Positions 1 to 9,216 of a DNA stretch of 64,000 nt are shown here, one piece after another. The notes under the pieces are model-generated. The model was not told where the DNA came from. It made no database searches and saw only the letters and a program-made list of their open reading frames with translations. The translations under genes were made by a program, and so were the position numbers. This DNA is from Pedobacter arcticus A12. Lineage in GTDB: Bacteria > Bacteroidota > Bacteroidia > Sphingobacteriales > Sphingobacteriaceae. The stretch lies in NCBI RefSeq assembly GCF_000302595.1, contig NZ_JH947127.1, forward strand, positions 372,001 to 436,000, read 5' to 3'. The stretch's first letter is position 1; the number at the start of each line of letters is the position of its first letter.

Positions 1-250
1 AAAACCATTGAAAGTTTTCAAGATGGAATTAAATTGAAATTTATGGGGAGTTTGTAGTTTGCCAATCTTTCCACTTCCGCTTTCCGCCTGGCTCTGTGAC
101 CTCTGTGTTCTCTGTGGTTGAAAACATCACACTCAAACCCGCCATTTTACCCGACTACTTATTTGTGAGATGTTTCACTCCGCTCAACATGACGATGTGT
201 TTTATTTCCGGTATCCATCCAGCTAAATCATCACCATTCGCAAATCAGCA
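1..250. other. Intergenic, repeat-like, no gene
   Basis: I see no coding region here. Positions 90-120 hold a stuttering stretch built from 'ctctgtg' and 'ctgtggttgaaa' words. Positions 165-195 hold 'gagatgtttcactccgctcaa' followed by 'catgacg'. Both resemble dispersed intergenic repeats that I know from Bacteroidota genomes (related words recur near 16.8 and 33.9 kb). The reading as dispersed repeats is inference, since no second full copy lies in this window. Confidence 0.4.
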
Positions 251-288
251 AAAATAAAAAAGCCCTCTCGCAACAAACAAGAGGGCTC
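251..288 (-). terminator. Rho-independent terminator of the OmpA/PorP operon
   Basis: On the minus strand an 8-bp stem (AGCCCTCT at 261-268 pairing with AGAGGGCT at 280-287, 11-nt loop) is followed by a T-rich tract (the A-run at 251-260 of the plus strand). It lies 18 bp beyond the stop codon of the OmpA-family gene and ends the minus-strand operon. Confidence 0.85.
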
Positions 289-305
289 CGTTATCAAAAA
301 ATATA

Positions 306-2420
306 TTATTTACAGTCAATCAACGCTAAGTTTATACCGTTGTAAACAACTTCAAACTCCGTTCTTCTGTTCATTTGCTGTTCAGCTTCAGAACATGCTA
401 CACCGTCTGTACAGCCGTTTGTTAAGCGACTTTTTCCGTAGTATTGTACTTTAATTCTTTCAGCAGCAATTCCTTTTTTCACCAAGTACGCTTTCGCTGA
501 TTCTCCCCTACGTAAAGATAAAACTCGGTTATAACTTTCAGATGCTCTGCTATCGCAATGGCTTCTGGTAATGATATCAATGCCAGGATATTTAGTCATT
601 AAGTCTACAACGTGGTTTAAATCGTTAACCGCATCTTCTCTGATGTAATATTTATCTAAATCGTAATAGATATTCTGTAGCGCAAAAACTTTTTTAAGCG
701 AATCGCAATGGTCGACTACAAATTTCTGAACGTCGTTTACACCTTTTAATTTCAGAGGAACAAAAATTACGGAGTCTTTGGTAATTCCATCTGTACCAAC
801 ATATCTTCTATCTGGTAAAAAATCTTTTAGTTTACCAGTAAGCTCGTAGCCGGTATCTTTTAACAAAAGTTTTTTAAACTCCCCTTTATCATTTACCGCT
901 AAAATTTCTTCTTTATCCCCATTTCTTAAGGTTACAATGGCATTTTTAATAGGCAAACCGGTATTGGCATCCGTAACTATACCTTTTAAAATAATACCGA
1001 ACTCTTTTTTAACAAAGGAGTAAATATTGTCGTTTCCTGCTCGGTTCGAGCTTAAAAAACCGGTTAGCTCACTGGTTTTTGCAACTCCAAAGTCGTCGTA
1101 AGAAGAGTTGAACGGTGCACCTAAGTTTAATGGGGTACCAACCGGACGTAAATCTTTAAGTTTTATTGTAAAAACATCAAAGCCTCCTAAACCTGCTAAA
1201 CCATTTGAAGAATAGTACAACAATCCCTCGCTATCTAAATATGGAAATTCTTCATCGCCTTCTGTATTGATTTTCCGCCCCATGTTTACGGGTTTGCCCC
1301 ACTCAGTTTTTTCGTTTAAACGCACAGAATAGTATAAATCTGTACCGCCAGAACCACCGGGCATATCAGATGAAAAAATCAACAGTTTGCCATCTTTACT
1401 CACCGTTGGATGACCGACAGAATACTGATCACTGTTGTACGGGAACGGAACAATTTTTTGATGATCAGGACCTTTAGCGGTATACATTTTCAGTTTTACC
1501 GTACCATCTTTGCTTTTTCCCTTTTTTCCATTGGCATAATTATTACGGGTAAAGATTATTGAACCGTCTGGCATCAAAGCCGATGCGCCCTCGTGGAATT
1601 TTGTATTGATATTACCTTCAAATCGTTTAACAGCTACTTCACCATTGCCCTCGCCTTCAACCGCAGTATAAACCGAGCGATCAAAAACACCTACAATTTT
1701 GCTATCATTACTGGTTGGCGCTGTATTATCATCATTTACCTTACCTAGTGCAGTTTTTGCGCTTGCTTTGGCAGATGAATCTGTAGTGTTTACCTTTGTT
1801 GAGGTAAGTGAATTGATATCCTCTAAATAATACAGTTCAGAAAACGGTGTATTATTCCAAGCAAAAACATGCTTTACTGGCTTTGCCTCGTAACGGTTGC
1901 TGGTAAAAACCAATCCGTTTTTATAAATCATTGGGCTATATTCTGATGCCGGCGTGTTGATATTGAGGTAGGAGATATCCCAACTAAAACCTTTCCCCAA
2001 TTTATCAAAATCTACCTCAGAGAAATATTCACCTCTTTTATCACTAGGTACCATTAACAAATACTTGCGGTACCACAGCTCAGATTTTTCGTATTCTTTA
2101 TTGTTCGCCAATGCTTCTGCATAGCGTAAAACCCATTCGGGTTTACTTACTTCTTTGGTGGTCAATTTTTCATAATAGCTCAAAGCTTCTGGATATTGCT
2201 TGGTTAACCGATAGCTGTTAGCAATCATTTCCAATGCGCTTGTATTATCCTTATCACTTGCTAAAACTGGCTTTAACAGTGCAATAGCATCGTTGTATCT
2301 TAAATTTTTATAAGCGTTTTTTGCTGATACTAAATCAGCTTTCTTCTTTTGAGCCTGTGCAAAAACTGTACAAACCAATAATAAAGAAGTAAGGTATATT
2401 TTTAAGTTAATCTTTTTCAT
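306..2420 (-). CDS. OmpA-family outer-membrane protein with TPR and PD40 repeats
   Basis: A 704-residue envelope protein of the type that accompanies PorP/SprF in Bacteroidota (PorE-like architecture). Visible order: signal peptide ending near AQAQ (about residue 24); a helical TPR region to about 130; a PD40/WD40-like propeller at about 150-470 (IFSSDMPGGSGGTDLYYS and YYSSNGLAGLGGFDVF are typical strands); a carboxypeptidase-regulatory-like domain at about 480-560; and a C-terminal OmpA peptidoglycan-binding domain from about 590 (IYYDLDKYYIREDA, SYNRVLSLRRGESAKAYL). The usual GHTD loop is replaced by RSHCDSRAS, still with Asp. It is last in a three-gene minus-strand operon, 12 bp after the PorP-like gene. 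Likely role, inferred: anchoring a T9SS-associated surface complex to peptidoglycan. Confidence 0.9.
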   Translation of the reverse strand: MKKINLKIYLTSLLLVCTVFAQAQKKKADLVSAKNAYKNLRYNDAIALLKPVLASDKDNTSALEMIANSYRLTKQYPEALSYYEKLTTKEVSKPEWVLRYAEALANNKEYEKSELWYRKYLLMVPSDKRGEYFSEVDFDKLGKGFSWDISYLNINTPASEYSPMIYKNGLVFTSNRYEAKPVKHVFAWNNTPFSELYYLEDINSLTSTKVNTTDSSAKASAKTALGKVNDDNTAPTSNDSKIVGVFDRSVYTAVEGEGNGEVAVKRFEGNINTKFHEGASALMPDGSIIFTRNNYANGKKGKSKDGTVKLKMYTAKGPDHQKIVPFPYNSDQYSVGHPTVSKDGKLLIFSSDMPGGSGGTDLYYSVRLNEKTEWGKPVNMGRKINTEGDEEFPYLDSEGLLYYSSNGLAGLGGFDVFTIKLKDLRPVGTPLNLGAPFNSSYDDFGVAKTSELTGFLSSNRAGNDNIYSFVKKEFGIILKGIVTDANTGLPIKNAIVTLRNGDKEEILAVNDKGEFKKLLLKDTGYELTGKLKDFLPDRRYVGTDGITKDSVIFVPLKLKGVNDVQKFVVDHCDSLKKVFALQNIYYDLDKYYIREDAVNDLNHVVDLMTKYPGIDIITRSHCDSRASESYNRVLSLRRGESAKAYLVKKGIAAERIKVQYYGKSRLTNGCTDGVACSEAEQQMNRRTEFEVVYNGINLALIDCK

Positions 2421-2432
2421 GTTGTTATTGGT

Positions 2433-3353
2433 TTAAAAGAAACGTGGTGAAATGAATTTGTTTTTCTCGTAGCCAAACTCATATCGCAACATAATTTCGT
2501 GGCTTCCACTGTTAAAGCTCTGGAGGGTGGTCAAACTATGATCATATGCATAACCAATCCTAATTTGTGGGCTCGCTTGTATTTCCAACAAACCAGATAC
2601 ATCTGCATTAGAACGATATTGCGCACCTATTCCAATAACATCTTTTATCCAAAACATTGCATTTAAATCCCCTTGAATTGGCGCACCTTTAACCTCCTTA
2701 ATCATAATGGAAGGTTTCAGTTTAAAATCATCACCTAAGTTGAACACCACACCAGCTGTTAAAAACAAATGGATCTCTTGTTTTGAAAGTTTCGTTGTTG
2801 AGAGCTTATTAGGAACCAATTGTGGTGCAGATAAACCGATATAAAACTTATCTGAGTTATAATAAACGCCTGTACCAACATTGAAATTTGTCTTGTTTAC
2901 GTTATCCTGAAACGCGACATCTGTATTGGTACCTGTTTGATCTAGTGCAACATTTTGGTAGTTAGCTCTAAAACTTGAAATACCTCCCTGTAGACCAAAA
3001 GATAATGTTCCCTCGTCCATTCTAATTCGATAAGCGCCAATAGCAACAATGCCGGTGGTGTTGGTGATACCGAGTTGGTCATTAAAAACCTGTAAGCCTA
3101 AACCTATTTTTTTGTCGTTGATGGGTGCGTCAATTGTAAAAGTGGTTGTTTTTGGAGAACCTTTTATTCCTGTCCATCGGTTACGGTACAAAGCTGTTGC
3201 CGATACCACATTACGGCTACCCGCGTAAGCAGGGTTTAATGCCAGCGCATTGAACATGTATTGTGTGTACATTGCATCCTGTTGTGCTTTAGAGCTTTGT
3301 GTAAAAGCAAGCAACATTGCAAAAGAGAGCGTTATATAGATATATTTCTTCAT
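2433..3353 (-). CDS. PorP/SprF family type IX secretion membrane protein
   Basis: A 306-residue outer-membrane protein. It has a signal peptide (cleavage near SKAQ, residue 24) followed by the family hallmark QQDAMYTQYMFNALALNPAYAGSR, then alternating beta-strand segments ending in an aromatic C-terminus (FISPRFF), as expected of a barrel. PorP/SprF proteins are T9SS components or partners of one large surface protein. The gene lies between a protein with a T9SS type B sorting domain (4 bp upstream) and an OmpA/TPR protein (12 bp downstream), which is the usual three-gene arrangement. I therefore infer that it serves secretion or surface anchoring of the upstream gene product and is not the general T9SS PorP. 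Confidence 0.9.
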   Translation of the reverse strand: MKKYIYITLSFAMLLAFTQSSKAQQDAMYTQYMFNALALNPAYAGSRNVVSATALYRNRWTGIKGSPKTTTFTIDAPINDKKIGLGLQVFNDQLGITNTTGIVAIGAYRIRMDEGTLSFGLQGGISSFRANYQNVALDQTGTNTDVAFQDNVNKTNFNVGTGVYYNSDKFYIGLSAPQLVPNKLSTTKLSKQEIHLFLTAGVVFNLGDDFKLKPSIMIKEVKGAPIQGDLNAMFWIKDVIGIGAQYRSNADVSGLLEIQASPQIRIGYAYDHSLTTLQSFNSGSHEIMLRYEFGYEKNKFISPRFF

Positions 3354-3357
3354 GTTC

Positions 3358-5913
3358 TTATCTGTTTAATGTGATAAATCCAACATACTTTTTGCTGTTA
3401 TAATTAACAACATAGTAATAGGTACCTACTGGTAAATCATTACCGATTGTGAGGCCTTTGTTCGACCTTCCGTCCCAGTTGTTTAAATAATTGTTTGATT
3501 TATACACTACATTTCCCCAACGGTTAAAAACTTCTAAAACCAATGGCGTTAAACCTGCATTTGTAATTACAAACGTATCATGGTCACCATCGCCATTCGG
3601 AGAGAAACCTTCGGGAATAAATATTTTATCTGTGATCACTACTATTGGAGTAGGCACATTTGGTGTTACGTCGCCAGGATTATTGGGATCTGGCACTAAG
3701 CCATCAGTTGATTGGTCTCTGGTTACTGTTCCGTCTATAGAAGAAATACCTTCAACGAAAGCAGTATTCTCGAACCTAAAAATTCCTTTATCGGCTTTCA
3801 CGTTAACAAGCAATTCAACTTTAGCTTTTTGGTTAGCTGTTAACTGACTATTTACAGCTAAAAGCTCGGTGTCTGGGTTACCATTGTAGCTGGTATTAAC
3901 CGTTAAATCTAGTGAAGATAAACTGATAACATTATAAGCGGTAGTGTTGAAAGTTGCTAATAAATCATCTTTTAGTGATAAATTCTGCAATAAGATATTT
4001 CCATAGTTCACAATTGTAAACAAAAACTTAGCGTTATAAGAGCCATCAACTTGCTCATCTAAACTTATCAGCGATTTCGCCAATCCTACTTTTGGCGGGA
4101 TGGGAACCGCGATATTTACTACGGCTACGTTAGATTCAGCTCCTTTATTATCTTTCACTGTATAGGTGAAGCTATCTGGACCAGCATAACCCGTGGTTGG
4201 AACATATGTTACTACACCCGTAGTTGGATTAACGGTTGCTGTACCGTGTGTTGGTTGCGTTTTAATAACTACGGTAGTTTTATCTAAAGTGGTATTTCCA
4301 TCTCTATCAGTGTCGTTATTTAGCACATCAATCAGTGATGGCGTATTAACTTTACCCACAGCAGTATCATCTACCGCGACCGGAATTGCGTTAATTAGTA
4401 TACTTACCGCATCAGTTGACAAACATTGGCCGGGTAATGTTAAATTCCAATTAAATACATAAGTACCTAAACCCAAGTTAGTGACATTGGTAGAAGCGCT
4501 GGTTGTACTTGCAATATTTGCTATGGTTGGCCCCGATGTTTGAACCCATTGTCCGCTAAACCCAGCTGGAGAGTTCCCAACAATTGTTGCAGAACCCGTT
4601 GAGGTAGATATAGAGATTAATTGATTTGTTCCGGCATTTGATGGAATCGTTGTAACAGGATCTAAAAGCGTAATTGTTGCAGGAAGAGATTGTGTTCCTA
4701 AATTATCAGCTACTGTATATTTAATGGTTACGGGCCCCGTAACGTTTGGATTAATTGGTGTAAAGGTCACAGTTCCGTTAGCAAGTGCCTCAAACGTACC
4801 CTTGTTTGGAACAGCAACTATTTTTTGAACGCCAGCAAGCACCGGATCTAAATCTATAGAACTGTTATCTATCACTCCACCAGCGTTTGTTGAAGCATCA
4901 TTAGCAACCACATTTATTGTTAACTTTTTTCCGAGACAATCTGTCAACTCATCATCTAACGCAATTGGATTGGTTAAAGGCTTTTCAAAAACATTAATGG
5001 CTACATTTCTGATTTCGTGAAAGTTGGTATAAAGTCCTGTTGAAGAAGAAATTCCATAACTAACTTTAGTGGGAGGCGCATCTGGATAATAATAATTATC
5101 AATAACAGTTGTTGTTTTAGCTGGGCTTCCGCCTACTTGAATCCTCACCGAAACATTATATCCTCCAAGTGGATTCGGTTTTAAATCAATAAATGCTTTT
5201 CTATATCCTAATTCCGAACTTACAGGAAATCTTTCGTTTGCGTCATTTACCAAATCAACACCTTTATCACTCGCTACAACAGATGTCAAAAACCTATAGT
5301 TATTTGGGTCGGTAGCGTTCCCATCTCCTTTTCCTCTCAATACCACCGACTTCTTGGTAACCTTATAGGGGTCACTAGGACTCGTTAGCCCTCCCTGTCT
5401 ACCTTCTCGAGCATAAGGAAAGTTACCATATTCATCTAAAGCAACACCTAGGTAACCTTTGCTCACACCGGGTAAAACGCTTTGACCAGGACCATAAGGG
5501 AGATATTGAGCATAACCCAACGAACCACCGAAACCACCAATATTGAAACTACCTGCAGCAGTTGCATCGAACAAGAAAAAACAGATTCCATCTGCTCCAG
5601 AACCACCATAAGTGTAATATTCAAAAGAAATATTCAGACCTTGATCAGTATCAAAAGTTTCTGTACTATATATATAGCCTCTTTGATCTTGCGAGTTATT
5701 CGTCAAACGAAGATAACCAGATCCATCAGGGTCGATATTTACAGCGGGAGACGCTGTTAGCGCAGCTGTCGGTATTCCGCCAAATTGAATGTCTGGTGCC
5801 GTTGCGTTTTTAAAACTTTGAAAATAGGGCAAATTGGTCTGTGCACTTGCCCAGCTTGTAAACAGCAAAAGCAATGCTAACAAACAGAGATTTGGGATAG
5901 GTTTTAATTTCAT
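3358..5913 (-). CDS. Large secreted lectin/Ig-like protein with gliding-type T9SS C-terminal domain
   Basis: An 851-residue secreted protein. After the signal peptide (ends near SAQTNLPYFQSF, residue 25) comes an L-type-lectin-like region at about 30-310 (ISFEYYTYGGSGADGICFFL, LGVALDEYGNF). Next are cadherin/Ig-like modules, including VAVDDTAVGKVNTPSLIDVL with the NNDTDRDG calcium-type loop and the FTYTVKDNKGAES strand. The C-terminus is a gliding-motility/T9SS type B domain (IFIPEGFSPNGDGDHDTF, LEVFNRWGNVVYKS, DLPVGTYYYVV). Such proteins are exported by T9SS and anchored on the cell surface. It is the first gene of the minus-strand operon with the PorP/SprF and OmpA proteins. A role in adhesion or sugar binding is inferred from the lectin fold. 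Confidence 0.85.
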   Translation of the reverse strand: MKLKPIPNLCLLALLLLFTSWASAQTNLPYFQSFKNATAPDIQFGGIPTAALTASPAVNIDPDGSGYLRLTNNSQDQRGYIYSTETFDTDQGLNISFEYYTYGGSGADGICFFLFDATAAGSFNIGGFGGSLGYAQYLPYGPGQSVLPGVSKGYLGVALDEYGNFPYAREGRQGGLTSPSDPYKVTKKSVVLRGKGDGNATDPNNYRFLTSVVASDKGVDLVNDANERFPVSSELGYRKAFIDLKPNPLGGYNVSVRIQVGGSPAKTTTVIDNYYYPDAPPTKVSYGISSSTGLYTNFHEIRNVAINVFEKPLTNPIALDDELTDCLGKKLTINVVANDASTNAGGVIDNSSIDLDPVLAGVQKIVAVPNKGTFEALANGTVTFTPINPNVTGPVTIKYTVADNLGTQSLPATITLLDPVTTIPSNAGTNQLISISTSTGSATIVGNSPAGFSGQWVQTSGPTIANIASTTSASTNVTNLGLGTYVFNWNLTLPGQCLSTDAVSILINAIPVAVDDTAVGKVNTPSLIDVLNNDTDRDGNTTLDKTTVVIKTQPTHGTATVNPTTGVVTYVPTTGYAGPDSFTYTVKDNKGAESNVAVVNIAVPIPPKVGLAKSLISLDEQVDGSYNAKFLFTIVNYGNILLQNLSLKDDLLATFNTTAYNVISLSSLDLTVNTSYNGNPDTELLAVNSQLTANQKAKVELLVNVKADKGIFRFENTAFVEGISSIDGTVTRDQSTDGLVPDPNNPGDVTPNVPTPIVVITDKIFIPEGFSPNGDGDHDTFVITNAGLTPLVLEVFNRWGNVVYKSNNYLNNWDGRSNKGLTIGNDLPVGTYYYVVNYNSKKYVGFITLNR

Positions 5914-6319
5914 AATTGAGCGTTATTTAGTTTAGTATCTTAAACTAATGCCAGCCATTATCCAAATATCACTCCACATACCTCAAATGCTTATCGCCAC
6001 CCTAAGGATATATAGTTACAAGCATATTCAAGGGTATATTTATTTTTATGTCGATAAAAATATCGGTAACACAAAAAATACAACCACGAATTAACTTCCA
6101 CACTTCGGCATTAAATTCCACAATAATTCCACACTATTTTAAAATCAAAAAATCCACTTAAAACCATCAAAAACAAATATTGTTGCCCTACTTAGGCTTA
6201 ACGGTGCAAAAAAAGATATTTATAAAGCCTATTGGAATTTTGGCATCATATTGCAACATACGTTTCCACTTCATGCTATGAAAAACCCTTAGCATTTGGA
6301 AAATGACTAAACTAAATTT
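5914..6319. other. Divergent intergenic region, no gene seen
   Basis: This 406-bp stretch separates the minus-strand T9SS-type operon from the plus-strand exopolysaccharide cluster and must hold both promoters. I found no convincing ORF and no full TAnnTTTG element in good position. A small hairpin (CGATA-AAAA-TATCG, about 6052-6065) is the only local structure noted. Confidence 0.4.
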
Positions 6320-7012
6320 ATGATACAACCTCTTAACAAATTTTTGTACCTGTTGCTCGCAATCGTCTGCTTAAGCGCAGTTGGCCAGCAGGTGAAAGCT
6401 CAGGAATCTATGGTTCCAGATATTTCGTATCTGTTTTTAGAAAAGTTGATAGCTACTGCGAAAGAGAATTACCCAATCATCAGACAAAACAAAATCAAAG
6501 AAGAAATTGCTGAACTGCAGGTTAAACACCAACAGTTAGACTGGCTTACTCCTTTTAACGTATCCTACGTATCACAACCAAACAATACGGTAAACTTTAT
6601 TGACCCCAGCTATTTTAGCGGTTACCAATTTGGTATAAACGTAAACATTGGCGGTATTTTGCAAAAGCCAAATAATGTAAAAACTACCAAGAAAAATTTA
6701 GAGTTTAGCAAACAGTTAACTGCACAGTTTGACAACAACCTGGAGATGGAAGTAAAAAAACGCTACTTTACTTACATACAGATGCTTAACAACGTTAAAC
6801 TCTACACCAAATCTTTGCAAGACGCACAAGGTTTATTAAACGATATGAGAATAAAGTATGAACGTGGTGAAGTTACCTTCCAGAACTATAGTGAAGGATT
6901 AATCAGTTTCAGTACCATCAGTCAATCAAAAATAGAAGCAGAAGCAGGTCTTCTGATCGCAAAAGCCTCAATAGAAGAATTAACAGTTACCAAGCTAGAA
7001 GATATTAAGTAA
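6320..7012 (+). CDS. Short TolC-like outer-membrane protein of the exopolysaccharide cluster
   Basis: A 230-residue protein with an N-terminal signal peptide (hydrophobic residues 8-24, cleavage near VKAQE). It then shows long amphipathic helices of the outer-membrane efflux type (IIRQNKIKEEIAELQVKH, YTKSLQDAQGLLNDMRIKYE, SKIEAEAGLLIAKASIEEL). A full TolC is about 430-480 residues with two repeats; this has roughly one. Its stop codon overlaps the start of the Wzz-like gene by one base, so the two are probably translationally coupled. I infer a reduced outer-membrane or periplasmic partner in polysaccharide export; whether it forms a channel is uncertain. Confidence 0.7.
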   Translation: MIQPLNKFLYLLLAIVCLSAVGQQVKAQESMVPDISYLFLEKLIATAKENYPIIRQNKIKEEIAELQVKHQQLDWLTPFNVSYVSQPNNTVNFIDPSYFSGYQFGINVNIGGILQKPNNVKTTKKNLEFSKQLTAQFDNNLEMEVKKRYFTYIQMLNNVKLYTKSLQDAQGLLNDMRIKYERGEVTFQNYSEGLISFSTISQSKIEAEAGLLIAKASIEELTVTKLEDIK

Positions 7013-9213
7013 TGGAAGAATTAAAGAAATTTTACAACCTGCTGTACCGATTTAGATTTATCGTTATAGCTGTGCCTTTGGTCACAATAATTATTGCTTA
7101 CTTCTTGGTTCGTAACTTGGCTGATCAATATGTTTCTGAAGGTCAAATTGCAACTGGCATTGTTGATGAAACACAAATTTTAAATAACAGCGCAGATAAG
7201 CAGGAATCTAGTGTTGTAAGAGAGTTTAGTAATTTAATTGAGATTATGAAGCTGGAAAAGATCATGAATTTGGTTTCGTACCAGTTGATGATTCATGATT
7301 TAACAGCCGAAAAGCCTTTTAGAGAACTAAGTCCAAAAATTAAAGATCTGGCTGAAGTTGACAGGCGAAAAATCTTAAATACTTTTAAAAGAAAGTACGT
7401 TAATAGAGAAACGCTAAACAGCTTTAACCCAGAAGATAAAGAGCTTTTCGAGATTCTGAAGTCTATGGACTATAACTCTGATTTTTTAACGGAGCACTTA
7501 AACGCGGAAAGGTTAGAGAATAGTGATTTTATATCGGTAAGGTTTGTATCTGAAAACCCAGAACTATCTGCATTTGTAGTAAACGTAGAATCTAAAGAAT
7601 TTGTTAGCTACTACACCTCTATTTTAAAAGAGAACCAAACCAAAGCGGTTAAGTTTTTATCAGAAAGAGCGAAAGAAAAAAGCGACACGCTTAATAAAAA
7701 TGTAGCCGCACTTAAGCAATACAAAATAAAGAATAGGATCATCAATCTTTTGGAGCAATCCAGAAAAATGTATGAACTTTCTGCAGAATACGAGCGACGT
7801 AAACAAGACGCAGAAAAAAGTATCATTGCTTTAAAAGGTGCTATCGCAAACATTGACAAGCAGTTTGACCCTAATCAGAGAAGATATTTTGAGTCATCAC
7901 TCGAAAAAATCAATCAAAACCTGGTTCAATCTAAAAAAGAACTGAATTTAGTTACAGAAAAGTATATTCAAAGTGGTTTTGACGAAGAGTACAGTAGCAG
8001 GATAGATTCTTTGAAAGAAATTATCAATAAGCAGATTCTTGTTCAATCTAGTAAGTACATTGATAATCCGATGGTGCAAAAGCAAAATCTGATTACGCAG
8101 AAACTAAACCTACAGATTGAGTACGATATCGCCAGATATAGTTTAGCAAGCCTTAAAAGAGAATTATCTGATATGAACTCGAGGTTTGACAAACTTGTTC
8201 CTCATGAAGCAGTAATCCAATCTTTAGAAAGAAAAATTGATATTGCGAGTAGAGAATACCTAGATGTGTTGGAGAAATACAACAGTGCTAGCTTAGAGGC
8301 CAGTTTATCATCGAGATTAAGACAGGTACAGATAGCCAACCCTGGTATAGAGCAACCATCGAAAAAAATGTTGCTGATAATCCTTAGTGGTATCATCAGT
8401 TTTGTGTTCTGTTTGTTGATTTTCTTCATCATCTTTTACTTCGATAATAAAATTGGCACACCAAGAGAACTTGCGCAGATTACGGAAATACCAGTTTTAG
8501 GTAAAATTAACCGTGTTAATTCTGCAAGTCTAGCACTTAAAGAAATATGGAGTAATTTAAACTCTAACCCAGAAATGCAGGAGTTGAAAAAGCAATTGCG
8601 TTCTGCAAGATATGAGATCAGTAGAGAAATGCTACACCAGCCAAGCAACAAAAAAGGTCAAGTGCTGAACATTACCAGCATGAACGATTCTGAAGGTAAA
8701 ACGCTTTTGGTAGCCTGTATTGCGTATTCTTATGTAGTAATTAGCAAAAAGGTTTTATTAATTGATGGCAACTTTGACCATCCAAGTATTACAGAAAACT
8801 CAAACTCTACTTTTTATATTGAAGATTACTTAAAAAGCGGAAATTTAGGTTCGTCTGAGTTTAGTGCCGGAATTATGGTAATGGGAAACCGTGGCGAAGA
8901 CAAATCTTTATTTGAAATTGCCGACGAAGAAACTGTAAAACAGCGTTTTGATCAATTGAGAAATGAATTTGATATTATTTTAGTAGAAACACCATCTTTA
9001 GAAACTTTAGGTAAAGCAAAAGAGTGGAACTTGGTTTCTGACAAAGTAATGGGTGTTTTTGAAGCCAACCAAACCTTGTCTCAAAATAAAAAACAGCACA
9101 TTAATTACCTTAAAGGATTAAACGGTCAGTTTATCGGTTGGGTTTTAAATAAGGTGTCTGTTGATACAGGAAACAAATTATCTAGTAACTTTAACGCAAA
9201 CTTATTAGAGTAA
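7012..9213 (+). CDS. Wzz/GumC-type polysaccharide co-polymerase with BY-kinase-like domain
   Basis: A 733-residue inner-membrane protein controlling polysaccharide export or chain length. TM1 lies at about 15-34 (FIVIAVPLVTIIIAYFLV). A long periplasmic coiled coil spans about 100-440, TM2 is at about 453-478 (LLIILSGIISFVFCLLIFFI), and a cytoplasmic P-loop domain follows from about 540. The P-loop is altered: SMNDSEGKTLL replaces the usual SxxPxEGKS/T, Walker A' reads LLIDGNFDHPS where LLIDxDxRxP is usual, and Walker B reads IILVETPS. The C-terminus ends NKLSSNFNANLLE with no tyrosine cluster. It is therefore Wzc-like in layout but probably not an autophosphorylating tyrosine kinase (inference). 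It directly follows the TolC-like gene. Confidence 0.85.
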   Translation: MEELKKFYNLLYRFRFIVIAVPLVTIIIAYFLVRNLADQYVSEGQIATGIVDETQILNNSADKQESSVVREFSNLIEIMKLEKIMNLVSYQLMIHDLTAEKPFRELSPKIKDLAEVDRRKILNTFKRKYVNRETLNSFNPEDKELFEILKSMDYNSDFLTEHLNAERLENSDFISVRFVSENPELSAFVVNVESKEFVSYYTSILKENQTKAVKFLSERAKEKSDTLNKNVAALKQYKIKNRIINLLEQSRKMYELSAEYERRKQDAEKSIIALKGAIANIDKQFDPNQRRYFESSLEKINQNLVQSKKELNLVTEKYIQSGFDEEYSSRIDSLKEIINKQILVQSSKYIDNPMVQKQNLITQKLNLQIEYDIARYSLASLKRELSDMNSRFDKLVPHEAVIQSLERKIDIASREYLDVLEKYNSASLEASLSSRLRQVQIANPGIEQPSKKMLLIILSGIISFVFCLLIFFIIFYFDNKIGTPRELAQITEIPVLGKINRVNSASLALKEIWSNLNSNPEMQELKKQLRSARYEISREMLHQPSNKKGQVLNITSMNDSEGKTLLVACIAYSYVVISKKVLLIDGNFDHPSITENSNSTFYIEDYLKSGNLGSSEFSAGIMVMGNRGEDKSLFEIADEETVKQRFDQLRNEFDIILVETPSLETLGKAKEWNLVSDKVMGVFEANQTLSQNKKQHINYLKGLNGQFIGWVLNKVSVDTGNKLSSNFNANLLE

Positions 9214-9216
9214 AAA

